The notes beneath the pieces were generated by a model. That model saw nothing but the letters and a program-made list of their open reading frames with translations, did no database searches and had not been told where the DNA came from. The translations under genes and the position numbers were made by a program. Positions 1 to 12,526 of a DNA stretch of 64,000 nucleotides are shown here, piece after piece. The DNA lies in NCBI GenBank assembly GCA_014843695.1, contig CM026403.1, forward strand, positions 8,075,728-8,139,727, given 5' to 3'. This stretch comes from Archivesica marissinica. Taxonomy: Eukaryota > Mollusca > Bivalvia > Venerida > Vesicomyidae. The stretch's first letter is position 1. Every line of letters starts with the position of its first letter.

Positions 1-238
1 TTCAACCCCAAGTAACTGACATGGATTGGTGCATGCTATTTTTAGACCAATAAATTAATAAGAAAATTACATTTGGACCAGTTCATTTATCAAAATGGGT
101 AATTTTATCTAAAAATAGTAATAATTATTACTGGCAAAAAAGTGCAGATCCTGATGAGACGGCTCGTTACGAGCCGGCTCATCTGGATCTACACTTTTCA
201 TAAGCCTATTTAGAGGCCTGTGGGGTTGAAAGGGTTAA
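1..238 (-). mobile_element. MITE-1 copy (TTAA palindromic MITE), cut by window start
   Basis: This copy is in reverse orientation relative to the copies at 28.9, 30.4 and 36.4 kb. The window opens inside its terminal inverted repeat, and the far end GGG is followed by TTAA at 235-238. It carries the family hairpin (AGATCC..GATGAG..GGCTCGT with its inverted arm) at about 146-195. The family ends are CCC(T/A)TTCAACACCA flanked by TTAA, which is how piggyBac-type elements insert. No coding capacity, so it would be non-autonomous. Confidence 0.85.
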
Positions 239-360
239 TAATTGATCAAGAAATGTGGCATATTGCGTGTTAACAGGGTATATTGTAGTTAATTAAATGA
301 ACACATTAACATGATTACATGAGTAGTGCAAGATGGACACTAACATGGTGATTACCATCA

Positions 361-635
361 ATACTCGCCTATAAGGCACGTTTTTTACCACCAGGTTCCC
401 GTCTTATAAGTGAGTGCTAAAAAAAAGATTTAAACAAATCTTTTTTATTATTTTTTTTTAAATGTGTAATGGTATCCATTATTACGTTTTAGAAAAGAAA
501 GCAACCTGACACTGGCCAAACATGCAATTTATACATGGTCTGGTGTCCATTTTATCAACCAGTCTTATATGCAAGTGCATGCCAAAACCCACAGATTTCA
601 TGACCAAAGTGGGGGGGGGTCTTATAGGCGAGTAT
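361..635. mobile_element. MITE with 15-bp perfect TIR (copy 1 of 2)
   Basis: The left end ATACTCGCCTATAAG (361-375) is exactly inverted at 621-635. A second copy lies at about 25672-25962 and shares the interior (GACACTG.., ATTTATACATGGTCTGGTG, AAACCCACAGATTTCATGA). No open frame. The superfamily cannot be decided because the target duplication is unclear. There is a nine-G run near the right end. Confidence 0.75.
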
Positions 636-1317
636 GGACAGTAGATACAAAATCATTATACTCTTATTTTCTTCAGCTAATTGCTGTACTTAGTCACTTT
701 CTTTCAAATGTTTGCTAATAGTATATTGAGTGGGTGGCAGGATTTTCAGTCATCCCTCAATCTTCAGATTCGTTTAGCACAATTAACAAAGGCAATCAAA
801 GTAGTTTGGTGACAAATCTATTTATTTCCAGTTCTGTGTGTTTTTGAGAGTTTATATACGTCTGCCCACCGGAAGGCACTGTAAGTTTAGCGCCCAGACC
901 AATCCTGAATTATGACTGCAAATCCTCTAGTTTGTCGCCAAAGAGTATAATTAAAAACCCTGCAAGTGTAAATCAAGTCTTGGAACCTTTTACATTCTGA
1001 TGAGTGCAACAGCCAATCTAGCTAATGATTTTCATGTCGGACTCTTATCATACATGTATTGGCTGCCACATGCAGTGAGTGCTCTTCATTTGTCACCAAA
1101 AAGAAACTGTGCACTTTATATCCTTTTTAGAAAAATATAGGCAAATTTGGTATCAAATTGTGCGAAATATTGGGGTAAATTAGTGTAATGTGCGAAGAAT
1201 TATTTTACTTTTTCTTCACTCGGGATAGTAAAATCCATAATTCTAAAATTTGTAAAGTGCACAGTTTTTTTTATGGAGTGAGTATATTATGCAGTATTAT
1301 TTGGTTTATTGGTTTCT
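636..1317. other. Intronic stretch with no recognised feature
   Basis: AT-rich sequence with no convincing exon, repeat array or RNA gene. The upstream intron of the TMEM132-like gene is the best description. Confidence 0.5.
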
Positions 1318-2715
1318 CCATAGGCATAGCATAGGCATAGCATAGCATAGGTATAACATAGGCATAGCATAGGTATAACATAGGCATAGCATAGCATAGG
1401 TATAACATAGGCATAGCATAGGTATAACATAGGCATAGCATAGCATACCATAGGCATAGCATAGCATAGGTATAACATAGGCATAGCATAGGTATAACAT
1501 AGGCATAGCATAGGTATAACATAGGCATAGCATAGCATACCATATGCATAGCATAGCATAGGTATAACATAGGCATATCATAGGCATAGCATATGTATAG
1601 CATAGGCATAGCATATGTATAGGCACAGCATAGGCACAGCATAGCATAGGTATAACATAGGCATATCATAGGCATAGCATAGGCATAACATAGGCATAAC
1701 ATATGTATAGGCACTGCATAGGCTTAGCATAGGTATAGCATAGGCATAGCATATGTATAGGCACAGCATAGGCTTAGCATATGCATAGCATATGTATAGC
1801 ATATGTATAGCATAGGTATAGCATAGGCATAGCATATGTATAGGCACAGCATAGGCTTAGCATAGGCATAACATATGTATAGGCACAGCATATGTATAGG
1901 CACAGCATAGGCATAGCATATGTATAGGCACAGCATAGCATAGGCATAGCATATGTATAGGCATAGCATATGTATAGGCACAGCATAGGCACAACATAGG
2001 CATAGCATAGCATAGGCATAGCATATGTATAGGCACAGCATATGCATAGCGTATGTATAGCATATGTATAGGCACAGCATAACATAGGCATATCATAGGC
2101 ATAGCATATGTATAGGTACAGCATAGGCATATCATAGCATAGGCACAGCATATGCATATCATATGTATAGGCACAGCATATGCATAGCGTATGTATAGCA
2201 TATGTATAGGCACAGCATAACATAGGCATATCATAGGCATAGCATATGTATAGGTACAGCATAGGCATATCATAGCATAGGCACAGCATAGGCATATCAT
2301 ATGTATAGGCACAGCATAGGCATAGCATAGGCATAGCATAGCATATGTATAGGCACAGCATATGCATAGCGTATGTATAGCATATGTATAGGCACAGCAT
2401 AACATAGGCATATCATAGGCATAGCATATGTATAGGTACAGCATAGGCATATCATAGCATAGGCACAGCATAGGCATATCATATGTATAGGCACAGCATA
2501 GGCATAGCATAGACATAGGCATAGCATAGCATATGTATAGGCACAGCATAGGCATAGCATAGACAAAGCATAGGCATAGCATAGACAAAGCATAGGCATA
2601 GCATGGACAAAGCATAGGCATAGCATGGACAAAGCATAGGCATAGCATGGACAAAGCATAGGCATAGCATGGACAAAGCATAGGCATAGCATGGACAAAG
2701 CATAGGCATAGCAGT
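1318..2715. repeat. CATAGGCATAG/CATATGTATAGG minisatellite, about 1.4 kb
   Basis: Array of short 5-6 bp blocks (GCATAG, GTATAG, GCACAG, CATATG) combined into irregular longer units. The right end becomes uniform as a unit containing GCATAGCATGGACAAA (2560-2700). A block around 2070-2290 is repeated again near 2390-2490, so longer segments have been duplicated. Minus-strand frames rich in Met, Cys, Tyr and Leu are by-products of the repeat. Confidence 0.95.
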
Positions 2716-2759
2716 CTAAGTGTTGAACGTAGTGCAACGCCTACATCACTATATATGAT

Positions 2760-2976
2760 ATTAACAGTCTTTCAGGTGGGACTTCAAGCTGAGGTCTCGT
2801 GTCGGTGCTTTACACCGTGCACGTAAAAGAACCAGAGGAGACTCTGGAATGGATCTCTATCTGGATCTGTATCATTGCACTTTCCTCCAAAAATCTAAAA
2901 TGATTACCGGTAATGTCTTCAGGAGGCGTCGCTCATATGGGCAACCGGTAGCGACGATAAATAAACGTAAAACACA
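2760..2976 (+). mobile_element. SINE-D, 5'-truncated, with 13-bp TSD
   Basis: Body matches the full-length copy at 47141-47435 (CTTTCAGRTGGGAC, GTGCACGTAAAAGAA, ATCATTGCACT, tail CGATAAATAAACGTAAAACA) but lacks the tRNA-like head. It is flanked by perfect 13-bp duplications CACTATATATGAT at 2747-2759 and 2977-2989, the hallmark of LINE-mediated insertion. Confidence 0.85.
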
Positions 2977-2989
2977 CACTATATATGAT

Positions 2990-3386
2990 CATAAAGTCCT
3001 ATTCTTGTAAAATGTCAGGAAAATTGATCCTATCTGTTGTGATGCACTTAATTTATTGTGAAATCCTGTTGAAAGAATAATGTTCCACTTTGTCCGGATA
3101 CTAAAGTTTCTCTATAGCCTTTGATAACTTGATTTGCCGGGAACTTCTTTCTGCCATTGTCGCACAAACCCAATTAAGGAAACCGTGAGAGTGCTTAATT
3201 TAGAACTGTAAGCACCCTCGACCGGGTGACCCATGTACGGAGGTGGCACAAGCAACTAACTGGTATGTATATATTATGGAATTAGTGGATCATCTGTGGG
3301 AGCCATGGTACTAGTACGATCAATGACTGATCAAGAACTCTCATGATTGAATATCAGCACTGTAATTCTAGTTGATGCAAATAGTC
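2990..3386. other. Intronic stretch with no recognised feature
   Basis: Unique-looking AT-rich sequence between a SINE and the 39-bp array. No exon-like frame. Confidence 0.45.
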
Positions 3387-4375
3387 GATATTCAATTTAA
3401 TTCCATTTCTGAATGCGTAAAAATGGGTACTGAAATACATTAATTTCCATTTCTGGATGCCTTGGGTACAGAAATACATTTATTTCCATTTCTGGATGCC
3501 TTGGGTACAGAAATACATTAATTTCCATTTCTCGATGCCTTGGGTACAGAAATACATTAATTTCCATTTCTCGATGCCTTGGGTATCGAAATACATTAAT
3601 TTCCATTTCTGGATGCCTTGGGTACTGAAATACATTAATTTCCATTTCTGGATGCCTTGGGTACCGAAATAAATTAATTTCCATTTCTGGATGCCTTGGG
3701 TACCGAAATAAATTAATTTCCATTTCTGGATGCCTTGGGTACCGAAATACATTAATTTCCATTTCTGGATGCCTTGGGTATCGAAATACATTAATTTCCA
3801 TTTCTGGATGCCTTGGGTATCGAAATACATTAATTTCCATTTCTGGATGCCTTGGGTACCGAAATACATTAATTTCCATTTCTGGATGCCTTGGGTATCG
3901 AAATACATTTATTTCCATTTCTCGGTGCCTTGGGTACCGAAATACATTTATTTCCATTTCTCGGTGCCTTGGGTACCGAAATACATTTATTTCCATTTCT
4001 CGATGCCTTGGGTACCGAAATACATTTATTTCCATTTCTCGATGCCTTGGGTACCGAAATACATTTATTTCCATTTCTCGATGCCTTGGGTACCGAAATA
4101 CATTTATTTCCATTTCTCGATGCCTTGGGTACCGAAATACATTTATTTCCATTTCTCGATGCCTTGGGTACCGAAATACATTTATTTCCATTTCTCGATG
4201 CCTTGGGTACCGAAATACATTTATTTCCATTTCTGGATGCCTTGGGTACTGAAATACATTAATTTCCATTTCTGGATGCCTTGGGTACCGAAATAAATTA
4301 ATTTCCATTTCTGAATGTCTCGGGCACTGAAATACATTGACACGCATTTCTGAATGTCTCGGGCACTTACATAGA
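3387..4375. repeat. 39-bp minisatellite, about 25 units
   Basis: Units of 39 bp contain ATTTCCATTTCTGGATGCC followed by TTGGGTACCGAAATACA. The unit is a multiple of three and stop-free in several frames, giving open frames of up to 362 codons on the minus strand and 188 on the plus strand. Variants are grouped: CTCGATGCC units cluster in the right half and CTGGATGCC units in the left, showing local homogenisation. The last units degrade into TGAATGTCTCGGGCACT. Confidence 0.97.
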
Positions 4376-4409
4376 AATATGACTGAAAGATATACATGTA
4401 TATACTGAA

Positions 4410-4522
4410 ATTTGATAATAATTATTACTAGCAAAAAAGTGCAGATCCTGATGAGCCGGCTCGTGACTGGATCTACACTTTTCATAAGCCTATTTAGAGG
4501 TATGTGGTGTTGAAAGGGTTAA
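4410..4522 (-). mobile_element. MITE-1 fragment with collapsed palindrome
   Basis: Only the half ending in GGG-TTAA (TTAA 4519-4522) remains. The central hairpin is shortened: after GAGCCGGCTCGTGA it jumps straight to CTGGATCTACAC, so one arm has lost its inner part. It abuts the 39-bp array. Confidence 0.8.
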
Positions 4523-4606
4523 TAGAGGATACACGTAAATACATGAACATATTTCATTCATAATATTTCGGTTTCTACACACCAAATTTGTAACAGTTTT
4601 CATAAC

Positions 4607-6865
4607 TGTTAACCTTTTATACTAAGAACTGATCCGTTTTACCTTTATACTAAGAACTGATCCGTTTAACCTTTATACTAAGAACTGATCTGTTTTACCT
4701 CCTTTATACTAAGAACTGATCGGTTTTACCTTATACTAAGAACTGATCTGTTTAACCTTTATACTAAGAACTGATCAGTTTTACCTTTATACTTAGAACT
4801 GATCTGTTTTACCTTTATACTAAGAACTGATCTGTTTTACCTTTATACTAAGAACTGATCAGTTTAACCTTTATACTAAGAACTGATCAGTTTTACCTTT
4901 ATACTTAGAACTGATCTGTTTTACCTTTATACTAAGAACTGATCCGTTTAACCTTTATACTAAGAACTGATCTGTTTTACCTCCTTTATACTAAGAACTG
5001 ATCAGTTTTACCTTTATACTAAGAACTGATCCGTTTTACCTTTATACTAAGAACTGATCAGTTTTACCGTTATACTAAGAACTGATCAGTTTTACCTTTA
5101 TACTAAGAACTGATCCGTTTAACCTTTATACTAAGAACTGATCTGTTTTACCTTTATACTAAGAACTGATCATTTTACCTTTATACTTAGAACTGATCTG
5201 TTTTACCTTTATACTAAGAACTGATCCGTTTTACCTTTATACTAAGAACTGATCAGTTTTACCTTTATACTAAGAACTGATCAGTTTAACCTTTATACTA
5301 AGAACTGATCTGTTTAACCTTTATACTAAGAACTGATCAGTTTTACCTTTATACTTAGAACTGATCCGTTTTACCTTTATACTAAAAACTGATCAGTTTA
5401 ACCTTTATACTAAGAACTGATCTGTTTAACCTTTATACTAAGAACTGATCAGTTTTACCTTTATACTTAGAACTGATCCGTTTTACCTTTATACTAAGAA
5501 CTGATCAGTTTTACCTTTATACTAAGAACTGATCAGTTTTACCTTTATACTAAGAACTGATACGTTTTACCGTTATACTAAGAACTGATACGTTTAACCT
5601 TTATACTAAGAACTGATCTGTTTTACCTCCTTTATACTAAGAACTGATCTGTTTTACCTCCTTTATACTAAGAACTGATCCGTTTTACCTTTATACTAAG
5701 ACCGGATCAGTTTTACCTTTATACTAAGAACTGATCCATTTAACCTTTATACTAAGAACTGATCTGTTTAACCTCCTTTATACTAAGAACTGATTAGTTT
5801 TACCTCCTTTATACTAAGAACTGATCCGTTTTACCTTTATACTAAGAACTGATCAGTTTAACCTTTATACTAAGAACTGATCTGTTTAACCTTTATACTA
5901 AGAACTGATCAGTTTTACCTTTATACTTAGAACTGATCTGTTTTACCTTTATACTAAGAACTGATCCGTTTTACCGTTATACTAAGAACTGATCAGTTTT
6001 ACCTTTATACTAAGAACTGATCAGTTTAACCTTTATACTAAGAACTGATCTGTTTAACCTTTATACTAAGAACTGATCAGTTTTACATTTATACTTAGAA
6101 CTGATCCGTTTTACCTTTATACTAAGAACTGATCCGTTTAACCTTTATACTAAGAACTGATCTGTTTAACCTTTATACTAAGAACTGATCAGTTTTACCT
6201 TTATACTAAGAACTGATACGTTTTACCTTTATACTAAGAACTGATACGTTTTACCGTTATACTAAGAACTGATACGTTTAACCTTTATACTAAGAACTGA
6301 TCTGTTTTACCTCCTTTATACTAAGAACTGATCTGTTTTACCTCCTTTATACTAAGAACTGATCCGTTTTACCTTTATACTAAGACCGGATCAGTTTTAC
6401 CTTTATACTAAGAACTGATCCGTTTAACCTTTATACTAAGAACTGATCTGTTTAACCTCATTTATACTAAGAACTGATTAGTTTTACCTCCTTTATACTA
6501 AGAACTGATCTGTTTTACCTTTATACTAAGAACAGATCAGTTTTACCTTTATACTTAGAACTGATCCGTTTTACCTTTATACTAAGAACTGATCAGTTTT
6601 ACCTTTATACTAAGAACTGATCCGTTTAGCCTTTATACTAAGAACTGATCCGTTTTACCTTTATACTAAGAACTGATCCATTTTACCTTTATACTAAGAA
6701 CTGATCCGTTTAACCTTTATACTAAGAATGATCTGTTGTACCTCCTTTATACTAAGAACTGATCAGTTTTACCTTTATACTAAGAACGGATCAGTTTTAC
6801 CTTTATACTAAGAACTGATCAGTTTTACCTTTATACTAAGAACTGATCAGTTTTACCATTATACA
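4607..6865. repeat. 28-bp minisatellite, about 80 units, with 684-bp higher-order repeat
   Basis: Unit: CTTTATACTAAGAACTGATC followed by NGTTTTAC or NGTTTAAC, with a minority of 31-bp units carrying an extra CTC. Landmark variants recur at constant spacing: GATACGTTTTACCG at 5559 and 6243, and ACCGGATCAG at 5701 and 6385, both 684 bp apart. A block of about 24 units was therefore duplicated as a whole. Confidence 0.97.
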
Positions 6866-8039
6866 ACTTATACATTTAAATAACAATGATCCAGTTTGAG
6901 TTTGGAAGCAATTGCATTAGCATTATTTGTATGATTGCCCGGCCCAGACTTAGAGAGAAGCTAAAGGAAGTGAAGTTGAATTATAGGACAAGATAATTGA
7001 AGATATACTTGAATATAGATGAGGTGAAACACCCGGATGGACATTAATGTGAAATAGTTGTCCAAAACATGTAAATTGCATACTGGCCGTTATTTGACCT
7101 TCACACCTGTATTGTTGCAAGAGGTGTGACTGATTACTGTCCAACTAGCGGAAAATATAAATTAACTGCATATATTATGAATATGGACTATGAATTGCCG
7201 ATCTACAATGGCCCATATATATATACTGTATAACTATTTCTCATAGCCGAGAACCTTGTTTTTAGCACGCGTCTTTTGATTTCTTTAGCTGCAACTCTTT
7301 GGCTAGATTCACCTTTTCGCCTTCTGAGGCAACATACGGTATTGTCGTAACATTATATGTTTGATTAGGAAACAATAGGGGGCACATGAATCATAGATGC
7401 CTGACTGTATATCACCACCACTGTGAAATGAACAGTTGCAGTACATGAATTATTCTTAAATTATTCATGAACAGTTCATGTTCACATTTCATGAAACATT
7501 CATCAAAATTCTTGACGTCTAAGTCAGACAAATTCTTGATATGTTCTTGAAATATTCAAGTTCATGAACTGTCCATGGTTCATGAACTGTCTGTCCTTAA
7601 AACACTTATAATTATGAATTCAAGGTCAATGACATTTCAATGCCAAATGTACTTTAAGCAAACCTTGAATCATTCATGAACTATTCAAGGACAAAACTAT
7701 TGTTCATGGAATGGTAGTGATTGGTCAGGAGGGTATTATTATGTTCATGAACTATTTAAGAACTTTGGTTAGCCTTAAGTGTCCATGAACTATTCATTAA
7801 TATTAATCAATTCATGTCCTAAAGTCCATGCACATGAATCAAGAACTGACTAAGACCAGTTCATGAACTATTATAGAGAGGTTTGAAAAGTTTGTGATTT
7901 CATGAACGGCATTTCGCTGGTGCACACAGCCTTGTGCAGTGTACATTATCTTGTGGTCCCATCAATAGATTCATTTAAAGTATAGCAAGCAGACATTAAT
8001 TTTAGGCGTTATTTGTTGAACTTGGTACCGTGATTAATG
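6866..8039. other. Non-coding stretch with dense TTCATGAA-type palindromes
   Basis: 6866-7430 shows nothing recognisable. From about 7440 to 7905 the sequence is crowded with TTCATGAAC, GTTCATGAA and CATTCATGAA words in both orientations without a fixed period. It looks like a very old, decayed tandem or inverted repeat. No exon is supported. Confidence 0.5.
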
Positions 8040-11000
8040 ATGTTGCCCTCACCTTGTTATAATGTCACCTTCAACTTTGTGCCATGCATGTTTACATGTC
8101 CACTTCAACTTTGTGCCATGCATGTTTACATGTCACCTTCAACTTTGTGCCATGCATGTTTACATGTCACCTTCAACTTTGTGCCATGCATGTTTACATG
8201 CCACTTCAACTTTGTGCCATGCATGTTTACATGTCCACTTCAACTTTGTGCCATGCATGTTTACATGTCCACTTCAACTTGGTGCCATGCATGTTTACAT
8301 GTCCACTTCAACTTCATGACATGCATGTTTACATGTCCACTTCAACTTGGTGCCATCCATGCATGTTTACATGTCCACTTCAACTTTGTGCCATGATGTT
8401 TACATGTCACCTTCAACTTCATGCCATGCATGTTTACATGTCCACTTCAACTTGGTGCCATGCATGTTTACATGTCCACTTCAACTTGGTGCCATGCATG
8501 TTTACATGTCCACTTCAACTTTGTGCCATGCATGTTTACATGTCCACTTCAACTTGGTGCCATGCATGTTTACATGTCCACTTCAACTTCATGCCATGCA
8601 TGTTTACATGTCCATTTCAACTTGGTGCCATGCATGTTTACATGTCACATTCAACTTAGTGCCATGCATGTTTACATGTCCACTTCAACATTGTGCCACG
8701 CATGTTTACATGTCCACTTCAACTTTGTGCCATGCATGTTTACATGTCCACTTCAACTTTGTGCCATGCATGTTTACATGTCCACTTCAACTTCATGCCA
8801 TGCATGTTTACATGTCCACCTCAACTTGGTGCCATGCATGTTTACATGTCACCTTCAACTTTGTGCCATGATGTTTACATGTCCACTTCATCTTGGTGCC
8901 ATCCATGCATGTTTACATGTCCACTTCAACTTGGTGCCATGCATGTTTACATGTCCACTTCAACTTGGTGCCATGCATGTTTACATGTCCACTTCAACTT
9001 GGTGCCATGCATGTTTACATGTCCACTTCAACTTGGTGCCATGCATATTTACATGTCACCTTCAACTTTGTGCCATGCATGTTTACATGTCCACTTCAAC
9101 TTTGTGCCATGCATGTTTACATGTCCACTTCAACTTTTGTGCCATGCATGTTTACATGTCACCTTCAACTTTGTGCCATGCATGTTTACATGTCACCTTC
9201 AACTTGGTGCCATCCATGCATGTTTACCTGTCCTCTTCAACTTTGTGCCATGCATGTTTACATGTCCACTTCAACTTTGTGCCATGCATGTTTACATGTC
9301 CACTTCAACTTTGTGCCATGCATGTTTACATGTCCACTTCAACTTGGTGCCATGCATGTTTACATGTCCACTTCAACTTCATGACATGCATGTTTACATG
9401 TCCACTTCAACTTGGTGCCATCCATGCATGTTTACATGTCCACTTCAACTTTGTGCCATGATGTTTACATGTCACCTTCAACTTCATGCCATGCATGTTT
9501 ACATGTCCACTTCAACTTGGTGCCATGCATGTTTACATGTCCACTTCAACTTGGTGCCATGCATGTTTACATGTCCACTTCAACTTCATGCCATGCATGT
9601 TTACATGTCACCTTCAACTTTGTGCCATGCATGTTTACATGTCCACTTCAACTTTGTGCCATGCATGTTTACATGTCCACTTCAACTTGGTGCCATGCAT
9701 GTTTACATGTCACATTCAACTTTGTGCCATGCATGTTTACATGTCCACTTCAACATTGTGCCACGCATGTTTACATGTCCACTTCAACTTTGTGCCATGC
9801 ATGTTTACATGTCCACTTCAACTTTGTGCCATGCATGTTTACATGTCCACTTCAACTTCATGCCATGCATGTTTACATGTCCACCTCAACTTGGTGCCAT
9901 GCATGTTTACATGTCACCTTCAACTTTGTGCCATGATGTTTACATGTCCACTTCATCTTGGTGCCATCCATGCATGTTTACATGTCCACTTCAACTTGGT
10001 GCCATGCATGTTTACATGTCCACTTCAACTTGGTGCCATGCATGTTTACATGTCCACTTCAACTTGGTGCCATGCATGTTTACATGTCCACTTCAACTTT
10101 GTGCCATGCATGTTTACATGTCACCTTCAACTTTGTGCCATGCATGTTTACATGTCACCTTCAACTTGGTGCCATCCATGCATGTTTACATGTCCACTTC
10201 AACTTTGTGCCATGCATGTTTACATGTCCACTTCAACTTTGTGCCATGCATGTTTACATGTCCATTCAACTTTGTGCCACGCATGTTTACATGTCCACTT
10301 CAACTTTGTGCCATGCATGTTTACATGTCCACTTCAACTTTGTGCCATGCATGTTTACATGTCCATTCAACTTTGTGCCACGCATGTTTACATGTCCACC
10401 TCAACTTGGTGCCATGCATGTTTACATGTCACCTTCAACTTTGTGCCATGATGTTTACATGTCCACTTCAACTTGGTGCCATGCATGTTTACATGTCCAC
10501 TTCAACTTGGTGCCATGCATGTTTACATGTCCACTTCAACTTGGTGCCATGCATGTTTACATGTCCACTTCAACTTTGAGCCATGCATATTTACATGTCA
10601 CCTTCAACTTTGTGCCATGCATGTTTACATGTCCACTTCAACTTTGTGCCATGCATGTTTACATGTCCACTTCAACTTTGTGCCATGCATGTTTACATGT
10701 CACCTTCAACTTTGTGCCATGCATGTTTACATGTCACCTTCAACTTGGTGCCATCCATGCATGTTTACATGTCCACTTCAACTTTGTGCCATGCATGTTT
10801 ACATGTCCACTTCAACTTTGTGCCATGCATGTTTACATGTCCATTCAACTTTGTGCCATGCATGTTTACATGTCCACTTCAACTTTGTGCCATGCATGTT
10901 TACATGTCCACCTCAACTTGGTGCCATGCATGTTTACATGTCCACCTCAACTTGGTGCCATGCATGTTTACATGTCACTTCAACTTTGTGCCATGATGTT

Positions 11001-11910
11001 TACATGTCCACTTCATCTTGGTGCCATGCATGTTTACATGTCACCTTCAACTTTGTGCCATGCATGTTTACATGTCACCTTCAACTTGGTGCCATCCATG
11101 CATGTTTACATGTCCACTTCAACTTGGTGTCATGCATGTTTACATGTCACCTTCAACTTGGTGACATGCATGTTTACATGTCCACTTCATCTTGGTGCCA
11201 TGCATGTTTACATGTCACCTTCAACTTGGTGCCATGCATGTTTACATGTCACCTTCATCTTGGTGCCATGCATGTTTACATGTCACCTTCAACTTGGTGC
11301 CATGCATGTTTACATGTCCACTTCAACTTGGTGCCATGCATGTTTACATGTCCACTTCAACTTGGTGCCATGCATGTTTACATGTCACCTTCAACTTGAT
11401 GCCATGCATGTTTACATGTCCACTTCATCTTGGTGCCATGCATGTTTACATGTCACCTTCAACTTGGAGCCATGTATGTTTACATGTCACCTTCAACATG
11501 GTGCCATGCATGTTTACATGTCACCTTCAACTTGGTGCCATGCATGTTTACGTGTCACCTTCAACTTGGTGCCATGCATGTTTACATGTCCACTTCATCT
11601 TGGTGCCATGCATGTTTACATGTCACCTTCAAATTGGTGCCATGCATGTTTACATGTCACCTTCACCTTGCTGCCATGCATGTTTACATGTCCACTTCAA
11701 CTTCATGCCATGCATGTTTACATGTCACCTTCAACTTGGTGCCATGCATGTTTACGTGTCACCTTCAACTTGGTGCCATGCATGTTTACATGTCCACTTC
11801 ATCTTGGTGCCATGCATGTTTACATGTCACCTTCAACTTGGTGCCATGCATGTTTACATGTCACCTTCAACTTGGTGCCATGCATGTTTACGTGTCACCT
11901 TCAACTTGGT
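8040..11910. repeat. 34-bp minisatellite, about 113 units, 3.9 kb
   Basis: Unit contains CATGCATGTTTACATGTCC followed by ACTTCAACTTTGTGC. Variants include TTGG for TTTG, ACCTTC for CCACTTC, and a 4-bp longer CCATCCATGCATG form. Landmarks recur 1065 bp apart (8347 and 9412; 8893 and 9958), so a block of about 31 units was duplicated. The right third (after about 11100) is dominated by TTGGTGCC and ACCTTC types. The 34-bp unit has no stop codon in any + frame, giving open frames of up to 679 codons that I do not regard as genes. Confidence 0.98.
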
Positions 11911-12526
11911 AACAAGTTGCAATGCCCTCTCAACCATGTCAGTGAAGTCACAGTCTTCCCTCTGCATCTGGAACATTTACAACCAACAAGTGTGTAACTA
12001 AGAATAGTGTTTATAGTTGGGTGAATGTTCCTCGAAAAGTTGTTTTTCTCTACAAAACCATTATATTGGAGAGTTCTGGGGTAGAAAGCGGCTTCAAAGA
12101 CTTTATGTATGTATATAACACAGACAGAAAAGTATTTTCAGATGGTGAGATAATTAGTTCAACAAACATAGTCTGTGTAAGCTAACAGCTTTATATCTGT
12201 CTTCAATAGCAGCAGGAGCGGTTTGAGGCGGAGATTCTATATATACTGCCAATTTCTCCCAGTTTTCTGCTTTCGTTTGAAGGAGCGAATGAGGGAGTCA
12301 TTTGTGTTTGATGGATGCTGCTCTATTTTTTATGGGCTGGGAAAAGTGTAATATGATGCAAACATGGAAATATTAATTGTCTTGTTTCCCTGCAAATATA
12401 CAAAGCAATCTTGCTTGATGTGAACGATGCAATATTATCTGTCTTCATAGAAATAAAAAAAAGAAATGATTTGTAAAAAATTGAAAAACTGTAGAAACCC
12501 TTCTAAACAGGGAGACGTAAATTAAC
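11911..12526. other. Intronic stretch with no recognised feature
   Basis: AT-rich sequence between two unrelated 34-bp arrays. No exon, SINE or MITE identified. Confidence 0.45.

Noticed and set aside
3397..4485. 362-codon minus-strand repeat protein
   Set aside because: 39-bp units keep the frame, but the opposite strand is also open and the frame runs into MITE sequence.
8037..12001. Open frames of 300-679 codons over the 34-bp array, Cys/His-rich and resembling a repeat protein
   Set aside because: The unit has no stop in any plus frame, units are not a multiple of three, all three frames stay open together, and no exon context or start signal is seen.
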